In this document: piece by piece, positions 9,316-17,731 of the stretch
Layout: every line of letters begins with the position of its first letter
Position numbering within the stretch: the first letter of the stretch is position 1
Source: Flavobacteriales bacterium UBA6051
GTDB taxonomy: Bacteria > Bacteroidota > Bacteroidia > Flavobacteriales_D > Crocinitomicaceae
Assembly (NCBI GenBank): GCA_002427735.1
Contig: DIYP01000015.1
Coordinates: 1-64,000, forward strand
Direction of reading: 5' to 3'
Length of the DNA: 64,000 nt
The notes under the pieces: model-generated
What the model saw: the letters and a program-made list of their open reading frames with translations, nothing else
Databases searched by the model: none
What the model was told of the DNA's origin: nothing
Made by a program: the position numbers and the translations under genes

Positions 9316-9732
9316 ATGAACTTAGGCTCGAGAAATAAGATAAAAGTAGAAGGTGGAATGTCCTCCATGACGGACCTCGTTTTCTTGCTGCTCATTTTCT
9401 TTATCATTATGAGTATCATGAGTAATGATCAAACACCACTTGATCTGCCAAAACCTGATGAAAACACGCAATTACCGCCAGACAAAGATCCTGTTACACC
9501 CAAAGTGATCGTTACGGAAGAAAACTTGTACGTGGTAATGCCTGGTGGAGACCTGGAAAACCCAATGGAGTTCGAAGAAATTATGGCATTGGCAGATGGA
9601 GCTGTAGCGGCTTCGAATAACCTCAAACTTAAGATTGCCGGACACCGCAACGCTGATTATGATGCCGTTTTTAAAGTATTGGCGCTTTGTCAAGCGAATG
9701 GATGGGATCCGGTGTTGGCATACGACAGGTAG
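9316..9732 (+). CDS. exbD: ExbD/TolR biopolymer transport protein
   Basis: Partner of ExbB in the TonB-energising complex: one N-terminal membrane helix and a periplasmic domain. 138 residues. The helix (LVFLLLIFFIIMSIM, about residues 21-36) is preceded by the conserved SSMTDLVFLLL stretch, whose Asp in the membrane segment is the proton-carrying residue of the family. The periplasmic part contains the usual PDENTQLP and KVIVTEENLYVV strands and ends with the VLALCQANGW helix. Seven bp after exbB, evidently one transcript. Only one ExbD copy is present here. Confidence 0.9.
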   Translation: MNLGSRNKIKVEGGMSSMTDLVFLLLIFFIIMSIMSNDQTPLDLPKPDENTQLPPDKDPVTPKVIVTEENLYVVMPGGDLENPMEFEEIMALADGAVAASNNLKLKIAGHRNADYDAVFKVLALCQANGWDPVLAYDR

Positions 9733-9918
9733 AATCGAATTGTAACTGAATTTCTTTTGATCGTTTTAAGAGAAATGGCACAGTTACTGATAAAAGTGTA
9801 ATTGAACGGTTAAATTGCTTTAGAAGCATAACGATAGTGAAACCAAAAATCAGGCTGACCGTAAGTAATTAGTAAATGCGTCAATCATTGATTGATAAAT
9901 AGTTAGAAAAACAAGACA

Positions 9919-10647
9919 ATGGCAACAATTCCAATAGTTGATACAGGAGACAAGCGCTGGGGCATCGCCGCTGCAATCCTGCTTAAGGCTGGGTTAATTG
10001 CATACCTCTTGTTGGCGACGCTGGAAAAAGCCGATCCACCGCCACCGGACCCTGTGGTAATGGCGGAGACTGAAATTCCAGAAGAAATTATCCTGGAAAA
10101 CCTAATTGTTGAAGGCGGTGCGGATGCAGGAAGCCCAACAGATGATGAAATAGCCCCTCCTACCCCTCAGATGGAGGAAGTTTTGACAAATGATAATTCT
10201 GATCGCACGGAACCAACAGGTCAATCATCGAATACGAATACAAACACTCCAACCAACAACAATAGCTCCACCACCACACAATCTTCAGACCCGTTTGGTT
10301 CTGGTGGTGATATTGGCGACAATGGTTCCGGAGATACATTTGGACAAAGTTCTGGTGTAGGTACCGGAGGACCTGGTACAGGATCTGGAATCAAGCGTGT
10401 TCGACTTAATGATCCTGTTTTTGACCGTTTGCAATCAAGCGAACGTGCAACAATCACATTCGTATTGACGATTGACGGACAAGGAAATATTGTTTCGGCA
10501 ACTTGTAATAAGGCGAAAACAAATACAACGAATCAAATCCTTATCAATCGTGTGAGGAGCGAAATTCAACGTCAGGTTAAATACAATAAAGATCCTGGCG
10601 CTCCATTGACGAAAGTTTCAATCACCGTTGACATCTACCCTAAATAA
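9919..10647 (+). CDS. tonB: TonB-like energy transducer with Gly/Ser/Thr-rich linker
   Basis: Periplasm-spanning energy transducer for outer-membrane receptors. 242 residues: a short cytosolic start, one membrane helix (AAAILLKAGLIAYLLLATL, about residues 13-33), then a Pro-, Asn- and Gly/Ser-rich linker (residues 38-160) and a C-terminal domain of about 80 residues with FVLTIDGQGNIVSATCNK and a final VSITVDIYPK strand. The end is a TonB_C-like alpha/beta domain, though weakly conserved and without a clear YP motif near its start. A 186-bp space precedes it after exbD. The last 20 bp overlap the probable TTG start of folC. In flavobacterial genomes a short exbB-exbD-(tonB)-folC order is common in my memory. 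Confidence 0.75.
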   Translation: MATIPIVDTGDKRWGIAAAILLKAGLIAYLLLATLEKADPPPPDPVVMAETEIPEEIILENLIVEGGADAGSPTDDEIAPPTPQMEEVLTNDNSDRTEPTGQSSNTNTNTPTNNNSSTTTQSSDPFGSGGDIGDNGSGDTFGQSSGVGTGGPGTGSGIKRVRLNDPVFDRLQSSERATITFVLTIDGQGNIVSATCNKAKTNTTNQILINRVRSEIQRQVKYNKDPGAPLTKVSITVDIYPK

Positions 10648-11863
10648 GGATTACCGCGAGGAAACCGATTGGCTATTCAGACAATTTCCATCCTATCAAC
10701 AAATTGGCTCTAAAGCTTATAAGCCAACGTTAGACAATACCAAGTCGCTTGCGCAATTTGCAGACAACCCGGAACGTGCGCTAAAATTTGTTCACGTTGC
10801 AGGAAGCAACGGTAAAGGTTCGACGTGTGCCATGCTCGCCTCTATTCTGACCGAAGCCGGTTATAAGGTTGGACTATTTACTTCACCCCACATAACAGAT
10901 TTTCGTGAGCGTATTCGCGTGAATGGAATCTGCATTGATAAGCAAAGCGTTGTCGACTTTATTCGTGGAATTAAGGCCCATTCATTCGATTTTGATCCAT
11001 CATTTTTTGAAGTGTCCTTTGTAATGGCACTCGATTATTTCAAAAAACAGAAATGCGATATATGTATTATTGAAACGGGGCTCGGTGGTCGTTTGGACGC
11101 AACCAATATTATTACCCCGTTGGTCAGTGTTATTACCTCAATTAGCCTGGAACATACGGACATTTTAGGGAATACGCTTGAAGAAATTGCTACCGAAAAA
11201 GCAGGAATTATAAAACCTCACGCAGACGTTGTAGTTGGAAAAATAGTTAACGAGCTCACGCCAATATTTACCGATCGGGCGAAGGGCGAAAACATTTCGA
11301 TCTATTTTGCGAATGAAGCCAAAACCAATTATACAGCACCGCTTCTTGGAAAACACCAGCAAGATAATTTAATGAGTGTCGACTGCACCTTGCATTCGTT
11401 AAGAAAACATGGCTTTTCTATCCCTGAAAATGCTATAACCAATGGCTTACTGCGATTATCCCAAAATACTGGTTTTAATGGTCGACTTCAAATCGTATCC
11501 GACAATCCTACCATCATTTACGACGTATCTCACAATCCAGATGGAATTAAAGCATCGATGAAAGCCATTGCTGAATTGGAATTTGAAAAATTGCACATTG
11601 TTTATGGTACGAGTCAAGAAAAAGATGTTGAAGCCATTCTTGCGCATTTTCCATTAGATGCACGTTTTTATTTCACTGAATTCAGCAACGAACGGACAAT
11701 GGAAATTGAACAGTTAAAGGCATATATCAAACAAGATCAACTAGTTAAATCGCTGTTTTTTTCATCTGCTAACGAAGCGCTGAAAACCGCCAAGGAAAAA
11801 GCAAACGCAAACGATTTGATTCTGGTGATTGGGAGTTTTTTCTTAATCTCAGATTTTTTTTAA
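10628..11863 (+). CDS. folC: Folylpolyglutamate synthase / dihydrofolate synthase
   Basis: Mur-ligase-fold enzyme that joins glutamate to dihydropteroate and then to tetrahydrofolate. About 411 residues. The P-loop is VAGSNGKGSTCAMLAS near residue 58, followed by GLFTSPHITDFRERIRVNG near 84, the carbamylated-lysine/Mg region TGLGGRLDATN near 152, SLEHTDILGNT near 178, KAGIIKP near 194, and YDVSHNPDG near 299 with the His-Asn of the C-terminal domain. Homologues start just before the YREETDWLF-type sequence; no ATG lies there, so a TTG start at 10628, overlapping the tonB end by 20 bp, is chosen. The 3' end is followed by a T-rich run before the tRNA promoter. Confidence 0.9.
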   Translation: MTSTLNKDYREETDWLFRQFPSYQQIGSKAYKPTLDNTKSLAQFADNPERALKFVHVAGSNGKGSTCAMLASILTEAGYKVGLFTSPHITDFRERIRVNGICIDKQSVVDFIRGIKAHSFDFDPSFFEVSFVMALDYFKKQKCDICIIETGLGGRLDATNIITPLVSVITSISLEHTDILGNTLEEIATEKAGIIKPHADVVVGKIVNELTPIFTDRAKGENISIYFANEAKTNYTAPLLGKHQQDNLMSVDCTLHSLRKHGFSIPENAITNGLLRLSQNTGFNGRLQIVSDNPTIIYDVSHNPDGIKASMKAIAELEFEKLHIVYGTSQEKDVEAILAHFPLDARFYFTEFSNERTMEIEQLKAYIKQDQLVKSLFFSSANEALKTAKEKANANDLILVIGSFFLISDFF

Positions 11864-11880
11864 TTTTTTCTTTTTTTCAT

Positions 11881-11910
11881 TTGCGATTAATAAAATCAAG
11901 TGTATATTTG
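11881..11910 (+). promoter_or_regulatory. Bacteroidota-type promoter for tRNA-Val
   Basis: TTG at 11881-11883, a 19-bp spacer and TATATTTG at 11903-11910 match the -33/-7 pattern TTG-N19-TAnnTTTG exactly. The tRNA begins 35 bp after the -7 box. Confidence 0.8.
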
Positions 11911-11944
11911 CACACCCAATCGGAACGACGATGGGTAAATAAAA

Positions 11945-12019
11945 GGGAGCTTAGCTCAGTTGGTTTAGAGCACCTGCCTTACAAGCAGGGGGTCGCTGGT
12001 TCGAATCCAGCAGTTCCCA
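11945..12019 (+). tRNA. tRNA-Val (anticodon TAC)
   Basis: A 75-nt cloverleaf: acceptor GGGAGCT pairs with AGTTCCC (one G-T), D-arm GCTC...GAGC, anticodon arm CCTGC-CTTACAA-GCAGG with TAC in the loop, and T-arm GCTGG-TTCGAAT-CCAGC. The discriminator is A and CCA is not encoded. TAC reads GTA codons. Confidence 0.95.
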
Positions 12020-12270
12020 CTCTGATAAAAGCACTGTCCATTTGGGCGGTGCTTTTTTCGTTTACAGTAGTGAAAGTGCGCTTTCATTTGCTGGAAGCAG
12101 AAAAGCAGCAAACGAGTGCAGCGAGTATGTGCTTTTATCCACTGCACGTTGATCAGTCTGGATCACAAACGTAATCCGATAAAATCCAGCAGGTCCTTCG
12201 CGCTGACGAACTACCGTTATGCGCTCAGTCTTAGTCCGCTGTGCGGACTCTTCACTCTGATAAAAGCACT
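12018..12270 (+). repeat. tRNA-Val trailer repeated downstream
   Basis: The 18-nt sequence CACTCTGATAAAAGCACT at 12018-12035 (tRNA end plus start of the terminator) recurs exactly at 12253-12270, and its core is inverted at 12129-12139 (GTGCTTTTATC). A TCCAGCAG-type piece of the tRNA 3' arm also recurs near 12185. The 12059-12332 stretch holds no convincing gene and looks like decayed copies of the tRNA 3' region. Confidence 0.5.
12027..12058 (+). terminator. Terminator of tRNA-Val
   Basis: AAAAGCAC-TGTCC pairs with GGGCG-GTGCTTTT around ATTT and ends in six T residues, directly after the tRNA. Confidence 0.85.
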
Positions 12271-12332
12271 ATATTTGTCAGGCTTTCGTGCCTATTTATT
12301 GACGGACAGCAAACCACAACACTGAAAACACC

Positions 12333-13145
12333 ATGACAGAAGAACAAGAAAAAGCTCCTGAAGGAGGATGTTTCTCAACAGGCCTACTACTCTTCTCAGG
12401 AATAGGCGGAATCATAACCCTGGTAAGTGCCGTTAACGTTGCGTTAGATCTCGATTTGAGTTTGAGAGTGTACGGTTCCACAACAGAACTTCCCACCGAT
12501 TGGTTCGCGGTTATTGCACTGGCAATCGTATGCGGTATCGCTTTTGGGATCTACACGCTCATGACAAGTCTAAAGGTTCGCAAACAATTTCGAGCGCGCC
12601 CTTGGTTGAAGTGGGCAACTCCCTTGGCCATTCTACTTGTTTTGTCGTCTGGATTTTACGCTGTGTACTATAATATTGAATATGCTGGTCCACTGCATTA
12701 CGCCGCGCGCAGCAATGACCTGGAAACCATCAATGAATTGCTGCAAGAAGAGGTCGATGATGACGACTATGACGAAGCCGTATATGAGTGTGTTGAGCTG
12801 GATCACGTGAAAGTTTTAAAGGCATTACTGGAACACCCTGTGGCGAAGGAATCCTTAGAAGAGAACTATACAATGGGGCTTAATATAGCCTCAATGGGAG
12901 CCTTATTAGCCTTTGCTGATGCAGGACTTGGTTCTGAGGGAAAATATGGAGATGTACTAGCAGAATTTCTTGCCGTATCAGACTTGTCAATACCAGAGAA
13001 AGAGAAAGTTGGATTGAAATTATTGGAAGTAGGCGCTAGCCCGGACGGATTATATACAGGAGGTTATAAAAGTACCGAACTAACTGCATTAGAGCAGGCG
13101 AGACAACAAGGGTTGAGGAAGCTAGTGGATGCTATGGAGAATTAG
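12333..13145 (+). CDS. Membrane protein with ankyrin-like C-terminal part
   Basis: Function not recognised. 270 residues. Three hydrophobic segments are visible at about residues 16-38, 57-78 and 91-111, then a soluble part beginning GPLHYAARSNDLETINELL near 118. That stretch has the ankyrin-repeat pattern (LHYAA-xxx-LETINELLQ), with further degenerate units near VKVLKALLEH and a final ASPDGL...TALEQARQQG. An acidic run (EEVDDDDYDEAVYE) interrupts the repeats. This suggests a membrane-anchored protein-interaction module. The gene lies in the accessory patch after tRNA-Val, and the next gene follows after 47 bp. Confidence 0.6.
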   Translation: MTEEQEKAPEGGCFSTGLLLFSGIGGIITLVSAVNVALDLDLSLRVYGSTTELPTDWFAVIALAIVCGIAFGIYTLMTSLKVRKQFRARPWLKWATPLAILLVLSSGFYAVYYNIEYAGPLHYAARSNDLETINELLQEEVDDDDYDEAVYECVELDHVKVLKALLEHPVAKESLEENYTMGLNIASMGALLAFADAGLGSEGKYGDVLAEFLAVSDLSIPEKEKVGLKLLEVGASPDGLYTGGYKSTELTALEQARQQGLRKLVDAMEN

Positions 13146-13192
13146 CACACCTTGTTAATTTCTATTATTAATTATTTAAAAATATATTCTCT

Positions 13193-14701
13193 ATGAAAAG
13201 TGTTTTATTGTCAATATTTATTTTGATATGTTCGACTTCTATATCTCAAACATACTCAAAGGTTTACAACACAATTGGTGTTAAAAAATTGCTTGGAACC
13301 ATCGATAGTACTGAATACTATTTAGCATCTAATATCAAGCGTGAAGTTACAATTAGTGACGGTAGAACTACATTGTATTCTTTAGAAAAAGGTGGAAGTA
13401 GACCGTTGATACTAAATAATAGCTTTTACTTTGTAGACTACGAATACAGTAAAACAGAGTACTCGGTAGTACTCTATAAATTAAATGATCATTTTGAAAC
13501 TGTTAAATCCATTAAGTTATTCAGTTTTCCGAACAGTAAAAAAAACATTAGACATGTAAACTTCTGTTTTCTCGGGAACGAAAATGGAATAGTAGTTTGC
13601 AACATCGATCGATTGACAAAAATTGCGACAAAAATATCATATGAATTCAAAAATGAAACCATTGAAACCACTGAACTACCATTTGGTAATACAAACTTAA
13701 AACTAGTAAAGACTGGACTAATTGACCGAGAACTCAATTATTATACAATTATTGATAGAACCAGTGAATGGAAAATATCAGATCCAATAGATTTTTCGTT
13801 TATATCATTTATCGATGGTAAGTCTCAAATTACAACCATACCAGCCGAAGAGAATAATCTCTGCTACCGCAATTTACATCTATATATGGATGAAAACAAT
13901 GACGTAGCATTGGCCTCTACTTATCTTACCAAGAATAATAGTAACACATATAAGTTTTCAGGTTTCTGCTTTTATAATATTGGTGAAGAAGATCAAAAAA
14001 AAACAAACCAAATCGACCTTAGAGAGTCTCTTGATTCCGAAGATCTTTGGACTAATAGAGACTATGAAAAAGTATATGGTAATCTTAAACAAGAGAGTTG
14101 GAATGCTAACTTCCAAAAAATAGAACGGATTATACCGATAGACGACGATATCATTGTCGTTTCAGTATCACACGTGGAATTAGGTGAGAATGATTATTAT
14201 GGAGATTACATCATTACCAGAATCAATTTGAATAGTAAAAAAATTGTTTGGAGTTCAAAAACTGTAGGCAGGAAACTAACTGCAAACCCAGCGACGTCAG
14301 GCTCAGATTTTGCTACGTCTTATGCATTAAACAACAATCAATTGACTCTTTTTTATAGAGACCAAAGGCACTATCTGAAAACAGGTTTTGGGGGCCTTAG
14401 ATTGAATCCGCTTACTCCTGAGGAAGCCAAGAAAGTTGACAAATATTATGGAGGTTATTCCAGACCTTCAACTACCTATTTTAGTATAATAGATCTCAAT
14501 AATGGAAATGTAATCACAAAGCATATTCTAGATATACTCGATTCAGAAAAATTATTTGATGATATGGCATATTTACCCATGTGCAAAGCTCTTTCAGATG
14601 AAATAATTCTTGTTTTTCAAAAAGGGTATACTTGGCAAGATGATTCGCAGCGCCAGATTGTGCGTCTGAAATATGAACTATTGCAAGAAATTACCCAATA
14701 G
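13193..14701 (+). CDS. Hypothetical secreted protein
   Basis: Not recognised. 502 residues with a clear N-terminal signal peptide (KSVLLSIFILICSTSISQT, residues 2-20, likely Sec type I cleavage after SIS-Q). The rest is rich in Asn, Asp, Ile and Tyr, with alternating beta-type segments of the kind found in beta-propeller proteins, but I see no clear repeat signature or catalytic motif. There is no T9SS C-terminal domain and no lipobox, so a periplasmic location is most likely. The codon usage looks more AT-rich than the surrounding housekeeping genes, as expected for a lineage-specific accessory gene. No operon partner is evident downstream, where a 322-bp intergenic region starts. Confidence 0.55.
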   Translation: MKSVLLSIFILICSTSISQTYSKVYNTIGVKKLLGTIDSTEYYLASNIKREVTISDGRTTLYSLEKGGSRPLILNNSFYFVDYEYSKTEYSVVLYKLNDHFETVKSIKLFSFPNSKKNIRHVNFCFLGNENGIVVCNIDRLTKIATKISYEFKNETIETTELPFGNTNLKLVKTGLIDRELNYYTIIDRTSEWKISDPIDFSFISFIDGKSQITTIPAEENNLCYRNLHLYMDENNDVALASTYLTKNNSNTYKFSGFCFYNIGEEDQKKTNQIDLRESLDSEDLWTNRDYEKVYGNLKQESWNANFQKIERIIPIDDDIIVVSVSHVELGENDYYGDYIITRINLNSKKIVWSSKTVGRKLTANPATSGSDFATSYALNNNQLTLFYRDQRHYLKTGFGGLRLNPLTPEEAKKVDKYYGGYSRPSTTYFSIIDLNNGNVITKHILDILDSEKLFDDMAYLPMCKALSDEIILVFQKGYTWQDDSQRQIVRLKYELLQEITQ

Positions 14702-14951
14702 TTGAAATCTACCAATATCAAGAATCGACTTTTTCTATTTTCTAGATAAACAGACTGAAGTTCTCTTAATGGTCTTTCGATATCAGGCCAGGAACTTCAT
14801 TGTAAACGTGTTACATTTAATCTTATCAGATTTTCCTGCATAAACTACAGTTATTGTAAGCTGGAAACACGCTTAAAGCATATACTTCTTTGAGCCCCCC
14901 ACCTCTACACCCCTCTAAAATAAAGGAAACATGAAAAAACTATAGAAATAG
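14702..14951. other. Intergenic stretch upstream of the export operon
   Basis: The gap between the secreted protein and the TetR gene (14702-15023) contains no coding region that I can support. Its right end carries the promoter and palindrome listed next; the left part (14702-14951) shows no strong terminator or repeat. Confidence 0.6.
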
Positions 14952-14983
14952 TTGCAATTTCAATAGTATTACTATTACATTTG
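14952..14983 (+). promoter_or_regulatory. Promoter of the TetR-ABC-HlyD-TolC operon
   Basis: TTG at 14952-14954, a 21-bp spacer and TACATTTG at 14976-14983 match the Bacteroidota promoter pattern. The operon start codon is at 15024. Confidence 0.7.
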
Positions 14984-14984
14984 T

Positions 14985-15018
14985 ATTGTTTAACATTCAC
15001 ATAAAATTGTAAAACAAT
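14985..15018 (+). promoter_or_regulatory. Imperfect 34-bp palindrome, probable TetR operator
   Basis: The half sites ATTGTTTAACATT and (reverse complement) ATTGTTTTACAAT share ATTGTTTwACAwT and lie right after the -7 box, covering the expected transcription start. The position and symmetry fit autorepression by the TetR-family protein encoded 6 bp downstream. Binding is inferred. Confidence 0.55.
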
Positions 15019-15023
15019 TACCT

Positions 15024-15710
15024 ATGTTAGCCTTACAATCTAAAATAGCAATCAATATCAACCCGGAGGTGTATAAGAAAGACCCGCTTTCGAGTGAGCT
15101 TGGTGAACGCATCTTGCGCGAAGGGGTTGAGCTTATGGAGGAATTAGGGTTCGAAGACTTCACATTCAAGAAGTTGGCACAACAAATGTCTTCGACGGAA
15201 GCATCCATCTACCGTTACTTTGAAAGTAAACACAACCTATTGGCATACCTGACCATGTGGTACTGGAGCTGGATGGAATACAGAGTGGTGCTGAAGACAT
15301 TGAATATAGAGGATCCCAAAGTTCGCCTACGAAGATCTGTTCACTGTTTAACGGAAAAAATTGAGGAAGACAGTGGGATAAAACAAATCAATGAAGCAAA
15401 ATTAAATCGAATTGTCATTGCTGAATCGTCTAAGGTGTATTACTCGAAGAAAGTGGATACAGATAATCAGCATGGGTTCTTTAATGTGTACAAGGAAGTT
15501 GTTCAGCGCGTTGCAGATATTATTCTCGAGATTCGTCCGGAGTTCAAATATCCGCATATGCTCGTCTCAACTATTATTGAAGGCGCTCAGCATCAGCGCT
15601 ATTTTGCGGATCATTTACCAAGACTGACAGATGTAATTGAAAATGAGGACGCGGTGACTTCATTTTATATAGAACTCGTAGAAAGAGAAATAGGCATTGA
15701 AAACAAATAA
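15024..15710 (+). CDS. TetR/AcrR family transcriptional regulator
   Basis: Probable DNA-binding repressor of its own operon. 228 residues. The N-terminal helix-turn-helix is at about residues 25-70: GERILREGVELMEELGFEDF, then TFKKLAQQMSSTEASIYRYF and ESKHNLLAYL, the classic TetR recognition-helix pattern (S-T-E-x-S-I-Y-R-Y-F). The C-terminal ligand/dimer domain has no diagnostic motif; its effector is unknown. It is the first gene of a run with the 118-residue membrane protein (14-bp overlap), ABC, HlyD and TolC genes, and a 34-bp palindrome sits between promoter and start codon. A role in sensing the exported compound or membrane state is an inference. Confidence 0.85.
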   Translation: MLALQSKIAININPEVYKKDPLSSELGERILREGVELMEELGFEDFTFKKLAQQMSSTEASIYRYFESKHNLLAYLTMWYWSWMEYRVVLKTLNIEDPKVRLRRSVHCLTEKIEEDSGIKQINEAKLNRIVIAESSKVYYSKKVDTDNQHGFFNVYKEVVQRVADIILEIRPEFKYPHMLVSTIIEGAQHQRYFADHLPRLTDVIENEDAVTSFYIELVEREIGIENK

Positions 15711-16053
15711 AGACATCATCATTGTATTCGGACTCTTGTTCGCTCTTTCCATTGCCATTCAGTTTTTGGACAATAGAAACACAGATATGATTGATTCAAT
15801 CGCATCTGTTGATTTCATGATAGATGGAGAAGATTCGGATAATATGGAAGAACAATCTTTTTTCGTTCAAGGCACCGACGATGTAGTTATTGAAGCGAAA
15901 CACCCCAGTCTCTCCATAGCAAATACGGGACTAGATCCCCTTCCTCCTTTTGAGGAAATACCCGTTCCACCGCCGGAAACAAATGAACTTAAACAAGAGC
16001 GAAAGCTTGAAAATATTACCAAATTAACAAACCAACTTTTTATCCATGGATAA
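15697..16053 (+). CDS. Small membrane-anchored protein of the export operon
   Basis: Not recognised by family. 118 residues from a TTG start that overlaps the TetR gene by 14 bp; its end overlaps the ABC gene by 8 bp. One N-terminal membrane segment (DIIIVFGLLFALSIAIQFL, residues 6-24) is followed by an acidic region (DFMIDGEDSDNMEEQ) and a proline-rich stretch (LPPFEEIPVPPPETNE, about residues 82-97), then a basic helix. The tight coupling to the flanking genes suggests a structural or accessory role in the exporter. It has no lipobox and no known catalytic motif. The TTG start has no nearby ATG alternative that keeps the membrane segment. Confidence 0.65.
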   Translation: MKTNKDIIIVFGLLFALSIAIQFLDNRNTDMIDSIASVDFMIDGEDSDNMEEQSFFVQGTDDVVIEAKHPSLSIANTGLDPLPPFEEIPVPPPETNELKQERKLENITKLTNQLFIHG

Positions 16054-17731
16054 GTCAAAACTCAATCCAATTAAGCGATTTTGGTTATTGCTTAAGCCCG
16101 ACAAACTGGAAATACGAAACATCTACGTATATGCCATATTTATTGGTCTACTCAACCTTACCCTCCCTATCGGAATTCAGGCGATCATCAACTTGATTCA
16201 AGGTGGGGCCGTAAGTACTTCCTGGTTAATTCTGATTCTCCTTGTTGCCTGCGGTATCGCACTGAGTGGTATTATGCAGATCAATCAACTGAGAATAACG
16301 GAGAACCTTCAGCAAAAGATTTTTACGCGAGCTGCATTTGAATTTGCCTACCGTATTCCAAGAATCAAATTGGAAAAGCTATTCAAAAAGTATGCTCCTG
16401 AGCTCATGAACCGCTTCTTTGATGTGGTGTCTGTTCAAAAAGGAATAACGAAACTCTTAATCGACTTTTCCACAGCTGGAATCCAAGTACTGTTTGGTTT
16501 GGTATTACTTTCTTTTTACCATCCATTCTTTATTGTATTCAGTCTCCTATTGGTACTGATGATTGTTTTCATCTTCAAAATGACAATGAAGAGAGGTCTC
16601 GAGACAAGCTTGGAAGAATCTAAACATAAATACGTCATTGCTCACTGGTTGGAAGAAATGGCCCGTGCCAATACTACATTTAAGCTATCTGGTGAATCCA
16701 GACTTCCATTGGATCGCGTTAACCTCCACTCTACCAGTTATATTGGAGCACGTGAGAAGCACTTCCGCATCCTAAAGTGGCAATACAGTCTAATGATTGT
16801 TTTCAAGGTGTTGGTAGCCGTTGGCCTATTGCTAATTGGTGGCCTGCTTGTAATTGACCAGCAAATGAACATTGGACAATTCGTCGCAGCTGAAATCGTT
16901 ATTCTGATGATCGTTAGTTCCGTTGAAAAACTCATTATGAGCTTTGAAACCGTTTACGACGTATTGACTTCCCTTGAAAAACTTGGACAGGTTACTGATC
17001 TCGAACTGGAAAAAGATGGGGGTGTTGAACCGATCTGGGCCGCTGATGGAATGGAGTTAGAAATTAATAATCTGTTCTTCCACTATCCGGAAGAAAAGAA
17101 AACGGTCATCAGAAACCTATCGCTTCACGTGCGCTCCAAAGAACGCTTACTCATTACGGGTAAAAACGATGGAGGAAAATCCACTTTGCTTTATCTGGCC
17201 AGTGGATTGCTTGCACCAGCAGACGGAACGATTCTCATTGATGGCATCCCACTCAAGAACTTCAATTACGACAAACTTCACAGTCAAATTGGAGGTTATC
17301 TCCGTGATGAACATTTGTTTGAAGGAACATTATTGGAGAATATTACACTAGGTCGAGACCGAGCGACGTTTGAAAATGTTCAATGGGCGATTGAAAAACT
17401 GAACCTTTCTGACCTCGTTAAGTTTTTACCAGAAGGTTTTGATATGCCTATATCGCCACAAGGGAAGCAATTTTCCAAGAGCACACGAGCGAAAATATTA
17501 TTGGCCAGAGCTATCGTTGATAAGCCAAGGTTGCTCTTATTAGAAAACAGCTTTTCTGTTTTTTCTGAAGAAGATCAGAAAAGTATTCTCGACTTTCTAT
17601 TAGACAAACAACATGATTGGACCGTCCTACTTACCAGCTCGCGTCCGTTAAGCGACTACTCTATGATAGATCGAGAAATTATGCTCGAAGAAGGACAGAT
17701 TATTAACGAAAAAAACCATCCTAATGCTTAA
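16046..17731 (+). CDS. ABC exporter-like protein with degenerate ATPase domain
   Basis: Fused six-helix transmembrane domain and ABC domain, as in type I secretion exporters, but without an N-terminal C39 peptidase. 561 residues. Membrane part about residues 20-300. The ABC domain begins near residue 335 (NNLFFHYPEEKKTVI). Walker A is present (GKNDGGKST near 371). The signature motif is FSKST near 475 instead of LSGGQ, Walker B reads LLLLEN near 497 so the catalytic Glu position is Asn and the Asp is Glu, and the H-loop position reads LTSSRP instead of a His. Together these predict little or no ATP hydrolysis. I recall similar changes in other Bacteroidota homologues, so it may be a family trait and not decay. 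Overlaps with both neighbours (8 bp each) place it in one operon with the HlyD and TolC genes. Confidence 0.8.
   Translation: MDKSKLNPIKRFWLLLKPDKLEIRNIYVYAIFIGLLNLTLPIGIQAIINLIQGGAVSTSWLILILLVACGIALSGIMQINQLRITENLQQKIFTRAAFEFAYRIPRIKLEKLFKKYAPELMNRFFDVVSVQKGITKLLIDFSTAGIQVLFGLVLLSFYHPFFIVFSLLLVLMIVFIFKMTMKRGLETSLEESKHKYVIAHWLEEMARANTTFKLSGESRLPLDRVNLHSTSYIGAREKHFRILKWQYSLMIVFKVLVAVGLLLIGGLLVIDQQMNIGQFVAAEIVILMIVSSVEKLIMSFETVYDVLTSLEKLGQVTDLELEKDGGVEPIWAADGMELEINNLFFHYPEEKKTVIRNLSLHVRSKERLLITGKNDGGKSTLLYLASGLLAPADGTILIDGIPLKNFNYDKLHSQIGGYLRDEHLFEGTLLENITLGRDRATFENVQWAIEKLNLSDLVKFLPEGFDMPISPQGKQFSKSTRAKILLARAIVDKPRLLLLENSFSVFSEEDQKSILDFLLDKQHDWTVLLTSSRPLSDYSMIDREIMLEEGQIINEKNHPNA

Noticed and set aside
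10221..10457. Reverse-strand open frame inside the tonB linker.
   Set aside because: It is the antisense shadow of the low-complexity Gly/Ser/Asn-rich linker, Pro/Val-rich with no start context or homology pattern.
11881..12174. 97-codon frame across tRNA-Val.
   Set aside because: It is read through the promoter, the tRNA and its terminator; the translation is accidental.
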